From Climacteris rufus (taxonomy: Eukaryota; Chordata; Aves; Passeriformes; Climacteridae), in assembly GCA_013398175.1 (NCBI GenBank), contig VZRZ01002349.1:171682-235681 (forward strand): a stretch of DNA of 64,000 nt, read 5' to 3'. Position 1 is the stretch's first letter. Every line of letters begins with the position of its first letter. The translations under genes and the position numbers were made by a program. Shown here piece by piece: positions 37,901-49,600 of the stretch. The notes under the pieces were generated by a model. That model was not told where the DNA came from and made no database searches. It saw only the letters and a program-made list of their open reading frames with translations.

Positions 37901-40900
37901 TGATAGAGGTGCGTCTATGTTGAGAAGTGCAAAGTTCAGTAACCTCCTAAAAATTCATTGGTCTTAATTCTGATATTAGTATTAATATCCAATCCCCTTT
38001 TCAGTTTATTTTTGTACTAGTTATGAATTTCCCACTGTTGAGTAGCTGATTCTTCTTCTGTAAAGTGACAGGACAAACAAATATTCCTGAGCTAGGTGAT
38101 TAATACTGCTTGATAATTCTTGTACTTACTTTGGCTTTTCCAAGATAGGCAGCCTCTGTTGTTTTAATTTCCTCCTCATACCAGTTTTCTTTCATATTTA
38201 AAGTCCCAAGCACCAGCCTTCATCGGCATGAGTTTTAACTTACTGCTGGTAAGTATTAAATTAAATTACTAAAATGCTTTTGCTACCTTTTGAAACTTGT
38301 TTAATAAAATTATATCATTTTATTCCTAAATAAATAGAAGGATGGAAAAACACAGGAAAGGTAATACAATTGTTTGGTGGTGTGACAACTTTGGAAACCA
38401 GACAGTGCAGAAAATGCAGCTGAGTGGTGTCTGTCCCTGAAAAGGGGTGGTTCTGCTGTCTGGTTAAAGCCTCCCTCTGGACAGATGGGCCAGCACTGCT
38501 GCCAGCACCCACATTCCAGAAGGTTTTAGTGCAGGATAGAAATATGGGCAGCGTAAAAGTACTTGATGAATAACCATCATCACTTTAACCTTGTAGTGAC
38601 CACTGTGTGTGTGTTCTCAGGGGTCTTCTGTGGTTTTGGTTCGTTGAATTTTTTTTAGCACAACACTTAGTATTTGACATGGTTGCAAATACAGTGTTTC
38701 TGCAGTTGATAGGAATTAATGTTGTGAGTTTTAGAACTAGTAAATTATTCTAAAAGCCAAGAGCTGGCAATTCAAAGGAGTTTGGAGCAATTGTTCTTCA
38801 AATGTGCACATTCCAGAGCTTATTTTTGATCAAACTTGCTCTAGTATGTTTTTTTAAATTCTGTTTTATTTTACCATTTGGCAGTTTTTGTCTGATGAGA
38901 GGTTGCTGTGAGTCTAGTTAGAGCCATATTGAAATCTTACCTTACTATTTTCAAATGCAGCACAGTACATTCAGTCCTGATGCTTTTTCTCAGAGTGATT
39001 CAATTTTCACTTCTACAGAGCTGTACACTGAACTTCATAATTGATTTTTTTTAATCAGACTTTTTAATTCACTGTTGTATGAGGAATGTGACTTGAATAA
39101 CATGTGAGAAAGCTTTTGATGGTTTGGTTCTTTCCCCTGGAAAAAGGGCTTCTTGTTTTTTTCCAGGTGATTTGTTATGTCAAGATCTTGTAACGATGAG
39201 TAAGATGCTCAGTCTGAGAGTCAGTCTTTAGAGAGAAAAGTTAATTCTGAGACCAGTGATCCAGTTAATCACACAAGGACAAGTGGAGAACAAGGGACAA
39301 GAACAGATTGCTATGCAGGGGGAGATAGCAGCAACCTCTTTTGGCTGCTTGGAGTGGTGTCAGTGTTCAGGAAAGCACACCTGAGTACTGCTGAGTGCTG
39401 GCAAATATCTTCTGTTTCAAGTGCAAGCTGCACTCCTCAGGTCCACACCTGGCTGCTGCATTCTTGTCTACTCTGGATCCACTCTGGCAGTGTCACACCA
39501 TGCAGAGCTCGGCTGGGGTGAGGTTCCTGATGAAATCTGCCTTTTTAAGTTGCTCTTTCTCTCAGTGGTGAACACTGACAGTCTGCTGGGAGGTTTGAGG
39601 AGTTCTGCACATAGTCTAATCTGGTTTTTTAGCATGAGTTGACCCCAGGCAGTAGCAACCCCAAGGAGGACATAGAGAGAGTGAAGAGAAGCTCTGAACC
39701 ACGTTAGATTTGTGGTTGTAGACAGTCAGATATCTGCTGTGAGAGGACTGTAGAGGATGACAGATCATGGACTGTCTTGAAGACACTGATGATAGGTTGC
39801 TGCTTAAGTGAATATGGAGCAACTTCATATCACTGAATCCACACAGTGAAGAAAATAGTTATGAAGATTTGCCTTTGCTGGTGATTAAAAAAAACCAAGT
39901 TCTGTCTAGGCCAGAAAGCTACTGGTATGTGTGATTGTTCAGTTTTATCTGAGCACTCATAAGGCAAATAAGTACCATTCATATTAAGGTACATTATTAC
40001 TGTGTGGTTTGGATGCAGTTGTATAGGACAGGTCCTGTTTTGAATGTTTATGTGCTATTTAAAGAGAATCAGACATTTTGAAGCAGCTTGAGAAATCAAA
40101 GTCTTCCAGCTGAGCTGAAGGTGGCAAATAGACTGACACCACAAAAGAAAAAGCAGTGCTGGGAGAGATCAGCTTAAGAAGAGCCTCTGCAGCAGTTTCT
40201 GCTGAAGTCTCTGGCAGTCAGGCTGCCTCATCTTTCAGCAAGTACTAGAAATGAAAGAGAAAAGTGTCTTTTAATGGTAGGCAGAAAGCTGTGAGGGGTT
40301 TGGCTGTCAGAAACGTGTGTGGCTGAGTTGGCTAAGCCAAGCTGGGCAAGAGGAGTTCTTGAGCACAGGTGGATGCAGCTCCCTGTTTTCTCGGCTCCAC
40401 ATGCCAGACCTGAGATTCACACCATGTTATAATTAATGCAGCAGTCTTTGTTTGGAGCTCTGTTAATGTGCTCCAGTTAAAAAATAATAGGGTTTTATTC
40501 TTGGTCCAAGGTCTGCTTAGGCCTGAAAGCAGCATTGTTGGAGACATTAAGGTACCACCTCTTGGTCTTCCGTGCAGTTTCTTGTTGTCTGTTTCTTTTT
40601 GAGTTTCAGGATCTGTTAGAGCTTCCTGGCTTTAAAATAAAATTGCTCATGAGCAGGTTGCAACACAGTATAACCCCCCAAAAAAGACAGCAAGATGTAT
40701 TTCAAAATTAATTTTCTTAAATCCTTGGTGACTTAGGTTTTTTTGGCAGTCTGATATCTTGGATGGTTATGTAAGGCTTATTTTAAACCAGAGCATGCAT
40801 CAATACTGTGATTCGAGAGCACGTGGAGGTAGCTGCACTAACACCTGCTTGCTCTGAAAGAATGTCTGTAGAGGCTGGTGTTACCCTCAGAATTTAGGGG

Positions 40901-41944
40901 TTTTTTCTAACCTGGGCTTCCTGGTGGGCTGTCAGTTTTTTCTCCCCACCCTGCCCTGAAAGGGGTTGGATGTGAGTTTGGAGCAGGACTGAGGAATGCA
41001 GTGCAGCAGCTCTGCTCCACAGAAGCAGGAGCTGGGAAATCAGCACAGCAGAGACCTGCAGGAGTCTTTCCCTAATGAAGTGCAAACCATTATCCACTGG
41101 AAGAACAGCTTTAAATACTGGCTAAATATTGAATAAATTGTTTTAAAACACTTTACTGTAAATAGTAAGAAAATGTGCCCATATTCATCTGGCACTTTTT
41201 AATTGCTATTAATGATCTTTGTTGCTTACTCACTTAGGCAATTTACTTGTCTTCATCTATTCTTGCTTTTCACCTGGGAAAATAATAAATTGAATGTCTT
41301 TGTTACTAAATCTATTTCTAAATTAATAACTTCTGTTGATTTAATATTAATTTCATATTGGCTTTTCTCTGATTCAGTGCTACTTTTAAAATTAAGCACT
41401 CTCTAGTCAGTGCTTTTCTTAAGAGAGACTTGACAAGCACTCTGTCATGCTGCTGGCAAGCCTGCAGCCTCTAGTTCTCGTTTCACATGTCAGGGGTTTA
41501 AAATACTGTGTTTCCAGAAGGTAACACTGCATGTTTCAGCTTGACCGATGTAGCTTGCCCAGGGTCACATTTTGGAATAGCATGCTGTATGCCAGTAAGA
41601 ACTCATAACCTGAATTTTAGGAAATGCTGTCTAGCCCTCTTCAAGTAGAGCATGTACATTTGTAATGACACAGTACAACTCCACTGAGAAGCAGACACCG
41701 TGAAAACTCTGGCTGCTTGTTAAAGTAATAGATAGATACGTGTGATAGCATTGCTGCAATCTTCTTTTCATGCTTAATTAAATGAAATGCAAATTAAATG
41801 ACATTAAATGCAGGTAGAAACTCACAAGTCAGTGCTGCAATGTATGTTCTAGTTGGACTCACAGACTGTGGCTTTCAGGGTGCTGCTCAGACTGTGTGCT
41901 GCAGATTTCTTCAGGTGTGGGTAGGTCTGCTGTAAAATGAGAGT

Positions 41945-42445
41945 GATGACTCTGGGCAAGGCCAAACATCTGTCTAGCCCAGCATCTTGTCCATGACTCC
42001 AGGTGGATTTCAGAAGCAGAGTGTGAACACAGCAAACATGTATTGTGCTTCTCCCACATACTCTCCAAGCTTCTGTTTCCTGTGTGGTGGGGTTCCCAAG
42101 CCACATGGGGCTTTCTGCCTGGCTAGTGAACCCACCAGTGATTTCCTCCATGTACTTACTCAATTTCCTCTTGAACCCAGCCCACGGCATCCTTGACATC
42201 CTTTAGCATGGGATTCCCCATAGTTTTTTTTCTTTCCCCTCTGCACAAAGAATAATTTTTCTGTTTGCTTTGAAAACTTTTCCCCTTGGCTGAATTTTGA
42301 ATGTCAGTTCTGGTATTGAGAAAGGTGGTGAACAGTCAATCCCCATACCTGTTCTTCATGCTGACAGTGTTCTTGTCAACCTCTGTTATATTTATTTCAT
42401 AGCTATCTCAGCTGCAGGCTTGAAGAGTATTGCATTTTGGACTAA
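41945..42445 (-). mobile_element. Ancient CR1/L3-like LINE relic, reverse orientation
   Basis: Reading the + strand, I recognise degraded blocks in the right order for the reverse complement of an old amniote CR1/L3-type element. They are CATCTGTCTAGCCCAGCATC at about 41968, TCCATGTACTTACTCAATTTCCTCTTGAACCCAGC near 42149-42183 (quoted as one block, split for length in the source), a GACATCCTTTAGCATGGGATTCC-like block, GAGAAAGGTGGTGAACAGTC, and a TTCATGCT...CAACCTCTGTTATAT block near 42355-42391. On the minus strand these correspond to the C-terminal end of the reverse transcriptase and the 3' UTR. Many indels and stops make it non-coding. Exact ends are uncertain. Confidence 0.6.
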
Positions 42446-42821
42446 AAGCTAACACTTCTTACATGCTCTTGCCAATGGGTGGCTGTTTCTGGTAGTCAGC
42501 TTTTTAAGTGCTGAAAGATACTGCTGGGTGTGGTGTGAGCCCAGTGCTGCGGTTTATCAAGCAGTGAGCATTACTCTACTTGCCTGAACGTAACGTGACT
42601 TCAAATACCAGACAGCTCCAGAACAGATAAAAAAATTGACAAGCTAAACTCAGAGTGCCATCTTGGCAATGTGCCCTTCCTTCTTGGTTTGCTTTACAGA
42701 TCTGCTGTGCTCCCTCTTAGCAAACCTGTGCATTGAAGAAGTGCCAGGGAGGCCTCATGGCTAGGTTGATACATGACCTGGACTCTTGCTCGTAGTAACC
42801 TGTATTCAGATTTCATACAGA

Positions 42822-42870
42822 GTCACTTTTCTGAATTGGAAGGGACCCACAGATTTGACTCCCCTGAATA
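42822..42870 (-). mobile_element. Very short CR1 3'-end fragment
   Basis: GAATTGGAAGGGACCCACAG and the following TTTGACTCCCCTG resemble the reverse complement of the CR1 3' UTR. The fragment is only about 50 bases, so chance similarity cannot be excluded. Confidence 0.4.
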
Positions 42871-43510
42871 ATCTTAATAGGATGTATTTTCACCACCTTT
42901 GATCCTGTTTTCAGTTTCTAAATAAGCTGGGCAGCATATGAGCATGTACTGGTATCAGCCTTTCCTGGAACCTTGTGGGTGCAGTGTCCTCTCCACTTCT
43001 GTTCTCGCTTTCTTACCCTGAATACAAAGTGGTGTAGTTCCTCTTTATACTGCAACTCACAGTTCTAAGAACCTTTGAGGGATCTCCATGGCTGCTGCTC
43101 CATCACTGAGCTGCAACTGCAGGTTTTTACAAAGGCCCAAGTGTAAATGTGCTTGAGGTGCAGTCCAAGAAGCTTGGGTGTTTATTTTGGAATTTTTCCT
43201 TTTGGTGAATGGGGAAGCACTTAACTTTGGGGCCACCATGCCACGTGACTGTGCTCACACCTGGTGAGTGAACTTATTCTGTCCTGTGTCCTACAGTAAG
43301 AATGACAGAAATAACTGTGAAAGTGAAATCTAGATCTGGCTGAAGTTTGGAAGACTGTTTCTGTGCTCTGTAATGAAATCTGGATTTGATTTTTGATGGC
43401 CTTTATTTGTGCCTCATACCTCTTGAAGCAATAGAAAAATTGAATAACTCTCAAATAAGTGACATGCACTTTCTGATTACTTTTAATACCACATTTGTTT
43501 TTGTTCCTAG

Positions 43511-43637
43511 AGAGGAAATCAAAAGGCCTCCAGTGGGTGATAGATACAACCATTGCCTATCCCAAAGCTGAACCCATAGACATCCAAACTTGGATTCTTG
43601 GCTACCGACAACCAACAGTGACACATGTACATTACAG
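43511..43637 (+). CDS. LPGAT1: LPGAT1 coding exon 5 (residues 243-285)
   Basis: After completing E243, the exon encodes RKSKGLQWVIDTTIAYPKAE and PIDIQTWILGYRQPTVTHVH, then Y284 and the first two bases of R285. This is the conserved C-terminal half of the acyltransferase fold after block III; the IDTTIAYPKAEP stretch corresponds to the family's block-IV region with its conserved proline. The acceptor is TTCCTAG|AGAGG and the donor is TTACAG|GTAGGA, phase 2. Confidence 0.95.
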
Positions 43638-46600
43638 GTAGGAGATGAACCTGCTGCTCTTACATGGAACTCAAGTGTTCACAAATCAGTTATGCCATGT
43701 TGCAGGATATGGGAAATCAGTAGCAATGGGAGTGGGTTGGGGATTTTTTGTGTCTCACTCTGGTGGGCAACTCATATTATTTAAACCCAGTCCGGTTTTT
43801 AAAAAAAAGTTCAGTGACTGTTCCATATCTTAGGACAGACATTTAAATTTGGGACTAATGTCCTGTGGTTGAGCAAAGTTAGGGGAAATATATTTGAAGG
43901 CTAGGTCATCTTTTCCACTCTAATGTTAAGGTGCTGGTAAACCCAGCTTGATTTTATTTTTTTTTTTTAATAATGACAACAAATTAAAAACCACTGCTGT
44001 TGAATAAACAGATTTCTGGAGTGATTATTATATTTAACTGTGACAAGGAAATGCCAGCTTTTTCACTCAAAGCATACTCTTACTGTTAGTACTGGTCATA
44101 CTCTTACTGCTAACTCCACTTAGCAGAGCAACACTGGAAAAAGTAGCAGCTCTCACTGACAGCTAGGGTGGGACACTATTAAAACTTTTCTCCTCAGCAG
44201 TTCTTTGTCTCAAGACCTACACTGATGGAAAGAAAAGTTGTATTTTGCTTTTAGCTTACAGTTAATTGCAAGTCTGAAATCTCCAGATTGGTTCCCATAC
44301 CAAATAAGTTGTTGCATTTTATCCCAAAATCTTATTATTTTGTTTTATTCCCTTTTGTTGATTTGGAGAGCTTTTAGACTTCTACAGAAAGATTTCAAGT
44401 ATCCTTGTGTGGATCCCTGGGTGGCAGTTTAAGTGGGAATGACCTTCTCCAGCATCACTGCTGTGTCAGTGTTGTGTGATGCAGAGTACAGGCTGCTCAC
44501 TGGAGCTCCTTTCCAGAGCCGTGTTTAAATCTGTCCTTACTTTTTATAGAAAGCTGCCTTCCAAGTTTCTCTGAAGGTGAACATACTTACACCTTAATTT
44601 ATATAAGATAGCGTTATATCTATTGTGCTTTATTGAGGTCATCTTAGTACTCTCTCAGATCTCTGGGATAATTGCAAGTTGAAAGTATTTAGAATTCCAC
44701 CAAAGAGTATTTCCAAAAATGCTGTATTTAAAAATAAGAGAAGGTTACCTTAAGTGGAATTATTTTTCTCCTTCTAAATGTATATTGAAACCTATTTTTG
44801 AGCACGAACATAAATACGATGTAACCTTGAATACTGAAGTTCTTGTAGTACTGAAATTCTAAGAAAAATATTGGCAGTTATTTAATTTTGGGTGTAAGTT
44901 TGTGATTTTCTTCCAGAAGGTCTAAATCACTAGTTTAGACGGGGCAAGCCTCTCTATTTGACTGCTTTATGCATTTTTTTAATAACCTCTAGCTGTCCTG
45001 GCTGACCCTGTAGAAACATCTGAACTGTGCCCCAGATGGAAAGTGGTGCAGCAGCTCGCCTTGGCTGAGCACAGGGTGTGATACCTCTGAGAACAGAGTG
45101 TCTGGGCTTTAGCTGGAGCTTGGCCTGCCTTTCAGTCCTGCAGTTCTTGAGGCACTTGGCCCTGGGCTGGGAGGGCTTTAGCTGGGTGCAGGCTGGCAGC
45201 TCTCACACACGGGTTTCAGGAGGTGCCCTGGGGACTGCGGCGTGTTCTGAGCAGGCATCACACCTGCAGCACCCTTTGGGAGGTGCTGGTGGGCCTGGCC
45301 TTCAGGAACTTGTGCAGGACCACTCTTGAGCTGCTTAGACTGCTGCAATTTCTTATGACAAAAGGTGTAAGTGTTGGGGAGAGTAGCAGCCAGGACCACG
45401 TCCTGTTTGATCCTGCTGAGTTCTCCACGTGATGCCCTCAGTGGGAGCACCCTGTGTCCCATGTCCTGCCAGGAGTGGATGAGGTGTCCCTCAGTGATGC
45501 TCTCTGTGGCCTGTGATTTTACAGAGCTTGCTCATGTCCTGCCTTAGCTGTCCCCAGCTGTTTCTCAGTAGTTCTTAATTTTGATAGCAGTTGAGTATTG
45601 ACTTCTCTTTGTCCTGAACGATGTAGTCAAGGACTGTGGTCAGTGACTGAGGTCTGGAAGGGCCTCTGCAGTGTTGAGCTGTGAGATGTTCTTTGTAAAG
45701 TTGTGCTAAAGTTGTTGTTAAAGAGTTAAAGAAGTTCTTTGAAACCGGTTCAGTTATCACAGGAAAACCCAAGGTAGAGTGGGCGTCATCTTTAAAAAGG
45801 TGGAAGCTGTCAGAAGTCTTCTTCTATTTTCCTGCACTTGACATGAATGTCCTCCGAAATGTTCATGAAATGTACATTGACTGTGTCTGCATACTGTTAC
45901 ACTCCTCATTTCCTGCTTTTAGTGTAGTAATGTTTTGCTCGTTTTGCTCAGTTTGGAGTGTCTTGGGAGATTACATTTGAAATAAATTTCAGGGGTAACT
46001 TTCAAATAACTGGGAAGAGATCACAATAGTTTCTCATCTGTCCTTTCTTTTAACTGAGTTATAGAGGAAAAAAATGCACCCCTTTGGAAAAAAAACAAAG
46101 AATAGTTTTATCCAGTTGCCATCTCTGCTGTATGAAAGGAGAATTGGGATTTAAACATGCCTTATTCCCTTTTAGAGTAGTCCAGAGCGAGGTAATGATG
46201 TATGACAGCAGTGGGGCAAAAAGGAGCATTTTCTGTGCCACTCAAACTGGAGCAGAAGAGACTGCAGAGCTGCTTTTGTTCGGGTGGCTCAGTCAGTCCC
46301 TTCTGCTGTGCCCCTTGATCACCACCTGTCTCTTTCTGCCTTACAGACTTTCAGATCAGTGGTTTCCTTTTCTCATAGCCTGTGCCTTTGCTGTAGGATT
46401 ATTTCTTTTTCATCCTGCTAAGGGAGCAACTGAAGAGTGTAGAGAACACAGCGAGGAGCCTCATTTTTAGATGCTTTTCTAGCTCATGGAAATGGCAGAG
46501 AAGGCTTGGTTTAATCCACTAACTTTTTTTTTTTTTTTTTTTTTGAATTTTTATTTTTGTTAAGTGTGTTGATGNTTTTCTAGCTCATGGAAATGGCAGA

Positions 46601-49600
46601 GAAGGCTTGGTTTAATCCACTAACTTTTTTTTTTTTTTTTTTGAAAGTTCAATTTTGATAATGAGTTGAACCTTACTTTCCAAACTTCAATTTTCAGTAC
46701 AAATGACACATTTTGAAGACGTTCATAATTAGGCTAAGCTGTGGCCTGCTTTTCCTCAGGATGTCTAAAGAAACTGGCCTAGAAAAAGGAACAATTACTA
46801 AGTTTAAATCTTCAAAACACGGGGTGTGAGAACTTTACCCCTCTATTGAATAACTTCTTGACCCTGACGGACTTGTCTCAAAACTTACTGGAAACTGCTG
46901 CATGTCTGGGTTTGCCCTCTGAAACATAATACTCGAGGAAAATACCTAATGAACTTCCTCCAGGTCAAATGGCACTGGGATTTTTGTGGGAGATTTCAAT
47001 CCATCTGGTGCAAGGCCTCTCTAACTAGAGGCATCACTATGAGACCTGCCTTGTGATGAGTGTGTTGGAAAGGTTTGTTTCCTCTCTGGAATGGTTTAGC
47101 TGTATGCTTGGGTCATTCTGTGGGGTGTGCTGACCATGAATCCAGACTTGTTAACACTTCCACTCAGCAGACGCAGGCTGAGTGGTTTGGTGTCCGTGTA
47201 GCAAGGCCTCTTGCTGGCTGCTGTCCTCAGCTCCCACCACTTCCATGCCATGAGTTGAGTGTGGGGTTTATTCCTGCTCTTACACCAGGCACTTCTTTAG
47301 GCTGATTGGCTTGGTGTTTCTCAGCTGATCACCAAGTTTCTCCACCAGTATTCCCCGTGTGCTGCAGTTCTGTTGGCCGAATGCGAGACTTACAGGTTGA
47401 AAACCCACTGGGTATGAAGTTGGCTCGGTGCTCAGTCAGGAATGGTGTGGGGCTGGGGTTTTTGCCTTTGCTTCTCTCTGGGTGATGCCCTTGGATGGCC
47501 ATGTCCCTTTTTGGCCGTGTGAAGGTGGCTGTGGGGTGGCAGCAGAGCTGTGACACGGGGGAGGCCGTGGAGGGGCCTCACTGTCCCCAGCTCCCTCAGC
47601 TGTCCCTGGGCCGTGCTGCAGGTGAGTGCTCTGCCACCTTTGTTCCCCGGTTTTCGTGCTGTGCCGGGCTGAAAGGAGCTTTCAGCTGCTGAGGAAGCTC
47701 TATTTTTGTGTCTGCATTGATACAGATTTATTGAAATAAGCCAGGCTCCGGGCTATAAATAAGATGAAATGCCTTGTGGTTGCTGAATGAGTTTCACAGA
47801 AGGGCATCCCGTTTGGCAGTGTATTTTAATGCGCTTTTTTACGCAAGTAACTTATTTTGGGTCATGCCTGAGATCTACCAACAACCTCCACTGTCCTGAA
47901 TTTATTTAGAGCCACTGAAGCAGCAGATAATATTGTGACTTATCTAGAGCAGCGAGTAATACAGAACTTGAATTCAGGGTAGGAAAGGTGATAAAAGGCC
48001 ATTAGTACTTAAAGTGGTAGCTGTGAACTTCAGAATTGAAATACAGAATCAGAGGTTGTTTCTCCAATAAGGACCACTGAAAAGAGATGAAATGTTTCTA
48101 AATATGCCGTATTTCTGAAAATTCTTTGGTATTTTCTGAGAAATGGCCTATCAATTGCTAATTCTCCACAGTTTCTTACGAATGCCAACATCTCTGGCAG
48201 TAACATCTCCTGTTTAACTCCTTTCTATCTCCAGTTACACCTCCTTTCTTGTTTCCTGGACTGTCATTTATTCTAATATATTCTGCTTTGGGACATGGAC
48301 AGAAATCTGTGTAGTGGTTTAAGACAGTCACCATCCCTCAGTCAGCAACCTGGAGTGTCCTGCAGCTGTGGTCACCTCGCAGCTGCCAGCAGGTATCTCC
48401 AGCTAGAGGGTAATGCTTCATTGCTGAAACAGCTCTGCAGATTCCCACTGGAGCACATCATGACTTCCACCACCACTTTTAACTCCTCAGGGTGCAGCCT
48501 GTGCTGTCACCACTTGTAGCCCCTTCCCCACTTTCCCCAGTGACAGCAAAGTAGCTTTTTCTCTGATGAGAAGTGGGAAAAGGTATTTCCATTCTGCTTG
48601 AATTTTGTGGTCAAGCTCTTATCCAGTGTTATTAAGTTCCTTGTTTGCCACACCAGGAACAAAGATGCTCTTATTTTAAAGCAATGTGAGGTTAATTTTG
48701 CCCAAAAGCTAGCAAGGTTCAAGTGCCCAAGAGACTCTAGGAGCTTCAGATGTTACATGTTGGCATGTTCCTTGCCTGGGCAGTTCAATGTGATGATAAC
48801 GTTTTATTTTCCTGAGGAGGTAAGCAAGCTGTTTGCTTTTAATGGCATTCCTGATCCTGCATACCCAAAGGTGGGATAGAGCCAGGGTGATGCTCATGCC
48901 CTGACCACATATCTCATTGAAAAGAAGAAACTGTTTCCTGCATCTTCTAGCACTGGACCTGCCAGAAGTCACATCCAGTGGTTGGGGATGACTCTGCTCC
49001 AGTGAGAGCAATGGCTCTGCTGGTTTGGATGGCCTGTGTGGGGAGTTCTGTAACAGTAGACTTGCTCACTTACCTTTGCTGAACCCAGTCTCCTTGAAGA
49101 GTGTTCTTTTAAACCACACATGCCAGCTGAGCCATCTGTTGGGCAGAGAACCATGGTATTAGCAGTATGTTTCGTTTAAATCTAGGAGGGCTTAGCTTTG
49201 CTTTATCAAGTACAGAAAGGGCTTGTTTCCAGAGTTTGAGGATTTTTTTGTAATATTTATTATCTAATTTAACTCAGTCATTAGTAAGAATGTTCTGCTG
49301 ATAAAATAACTGGATAATCTAAAAATACATTTGAAAATGCTTTTAAATACACTAGCACTTAGCATTGCTAAGTTGTGGCAGCCATTGTAGTATTATTGGA
49401 AAACCAATTGTTTTCCAGTCTGTTAATATTCATTCAGACTGGGCATAGCAGTGATTGCTTCTCAAACTTCTGAGCAGCAGTTTATATCCAGAGATTGAAG
49501 TATTCTGGTGGTGTGAGTGGTTCACACAAGAGCCTGGATGGATTCAGGCAGGACAGGGTTGTGCTGCATTCCATGGGTCCCTCACTTTACTGGCATCGCG

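Larger units (their letters stand above)
34968..43510 (+). other. LPGAT1: LPGAT1 intron 4
   Basis: An 8.5-kb intron ending at TTGTTCCTAG (43501-43510). It contains an ancient CR1-like relic (41945-42445), a tiny CR1 3' scrap (42822-42870) and an AT-rich, homeodomain-motif-rich stretch at about 41110-41400. Nothing resembling an additional exon was found. Confidence 0.65.
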
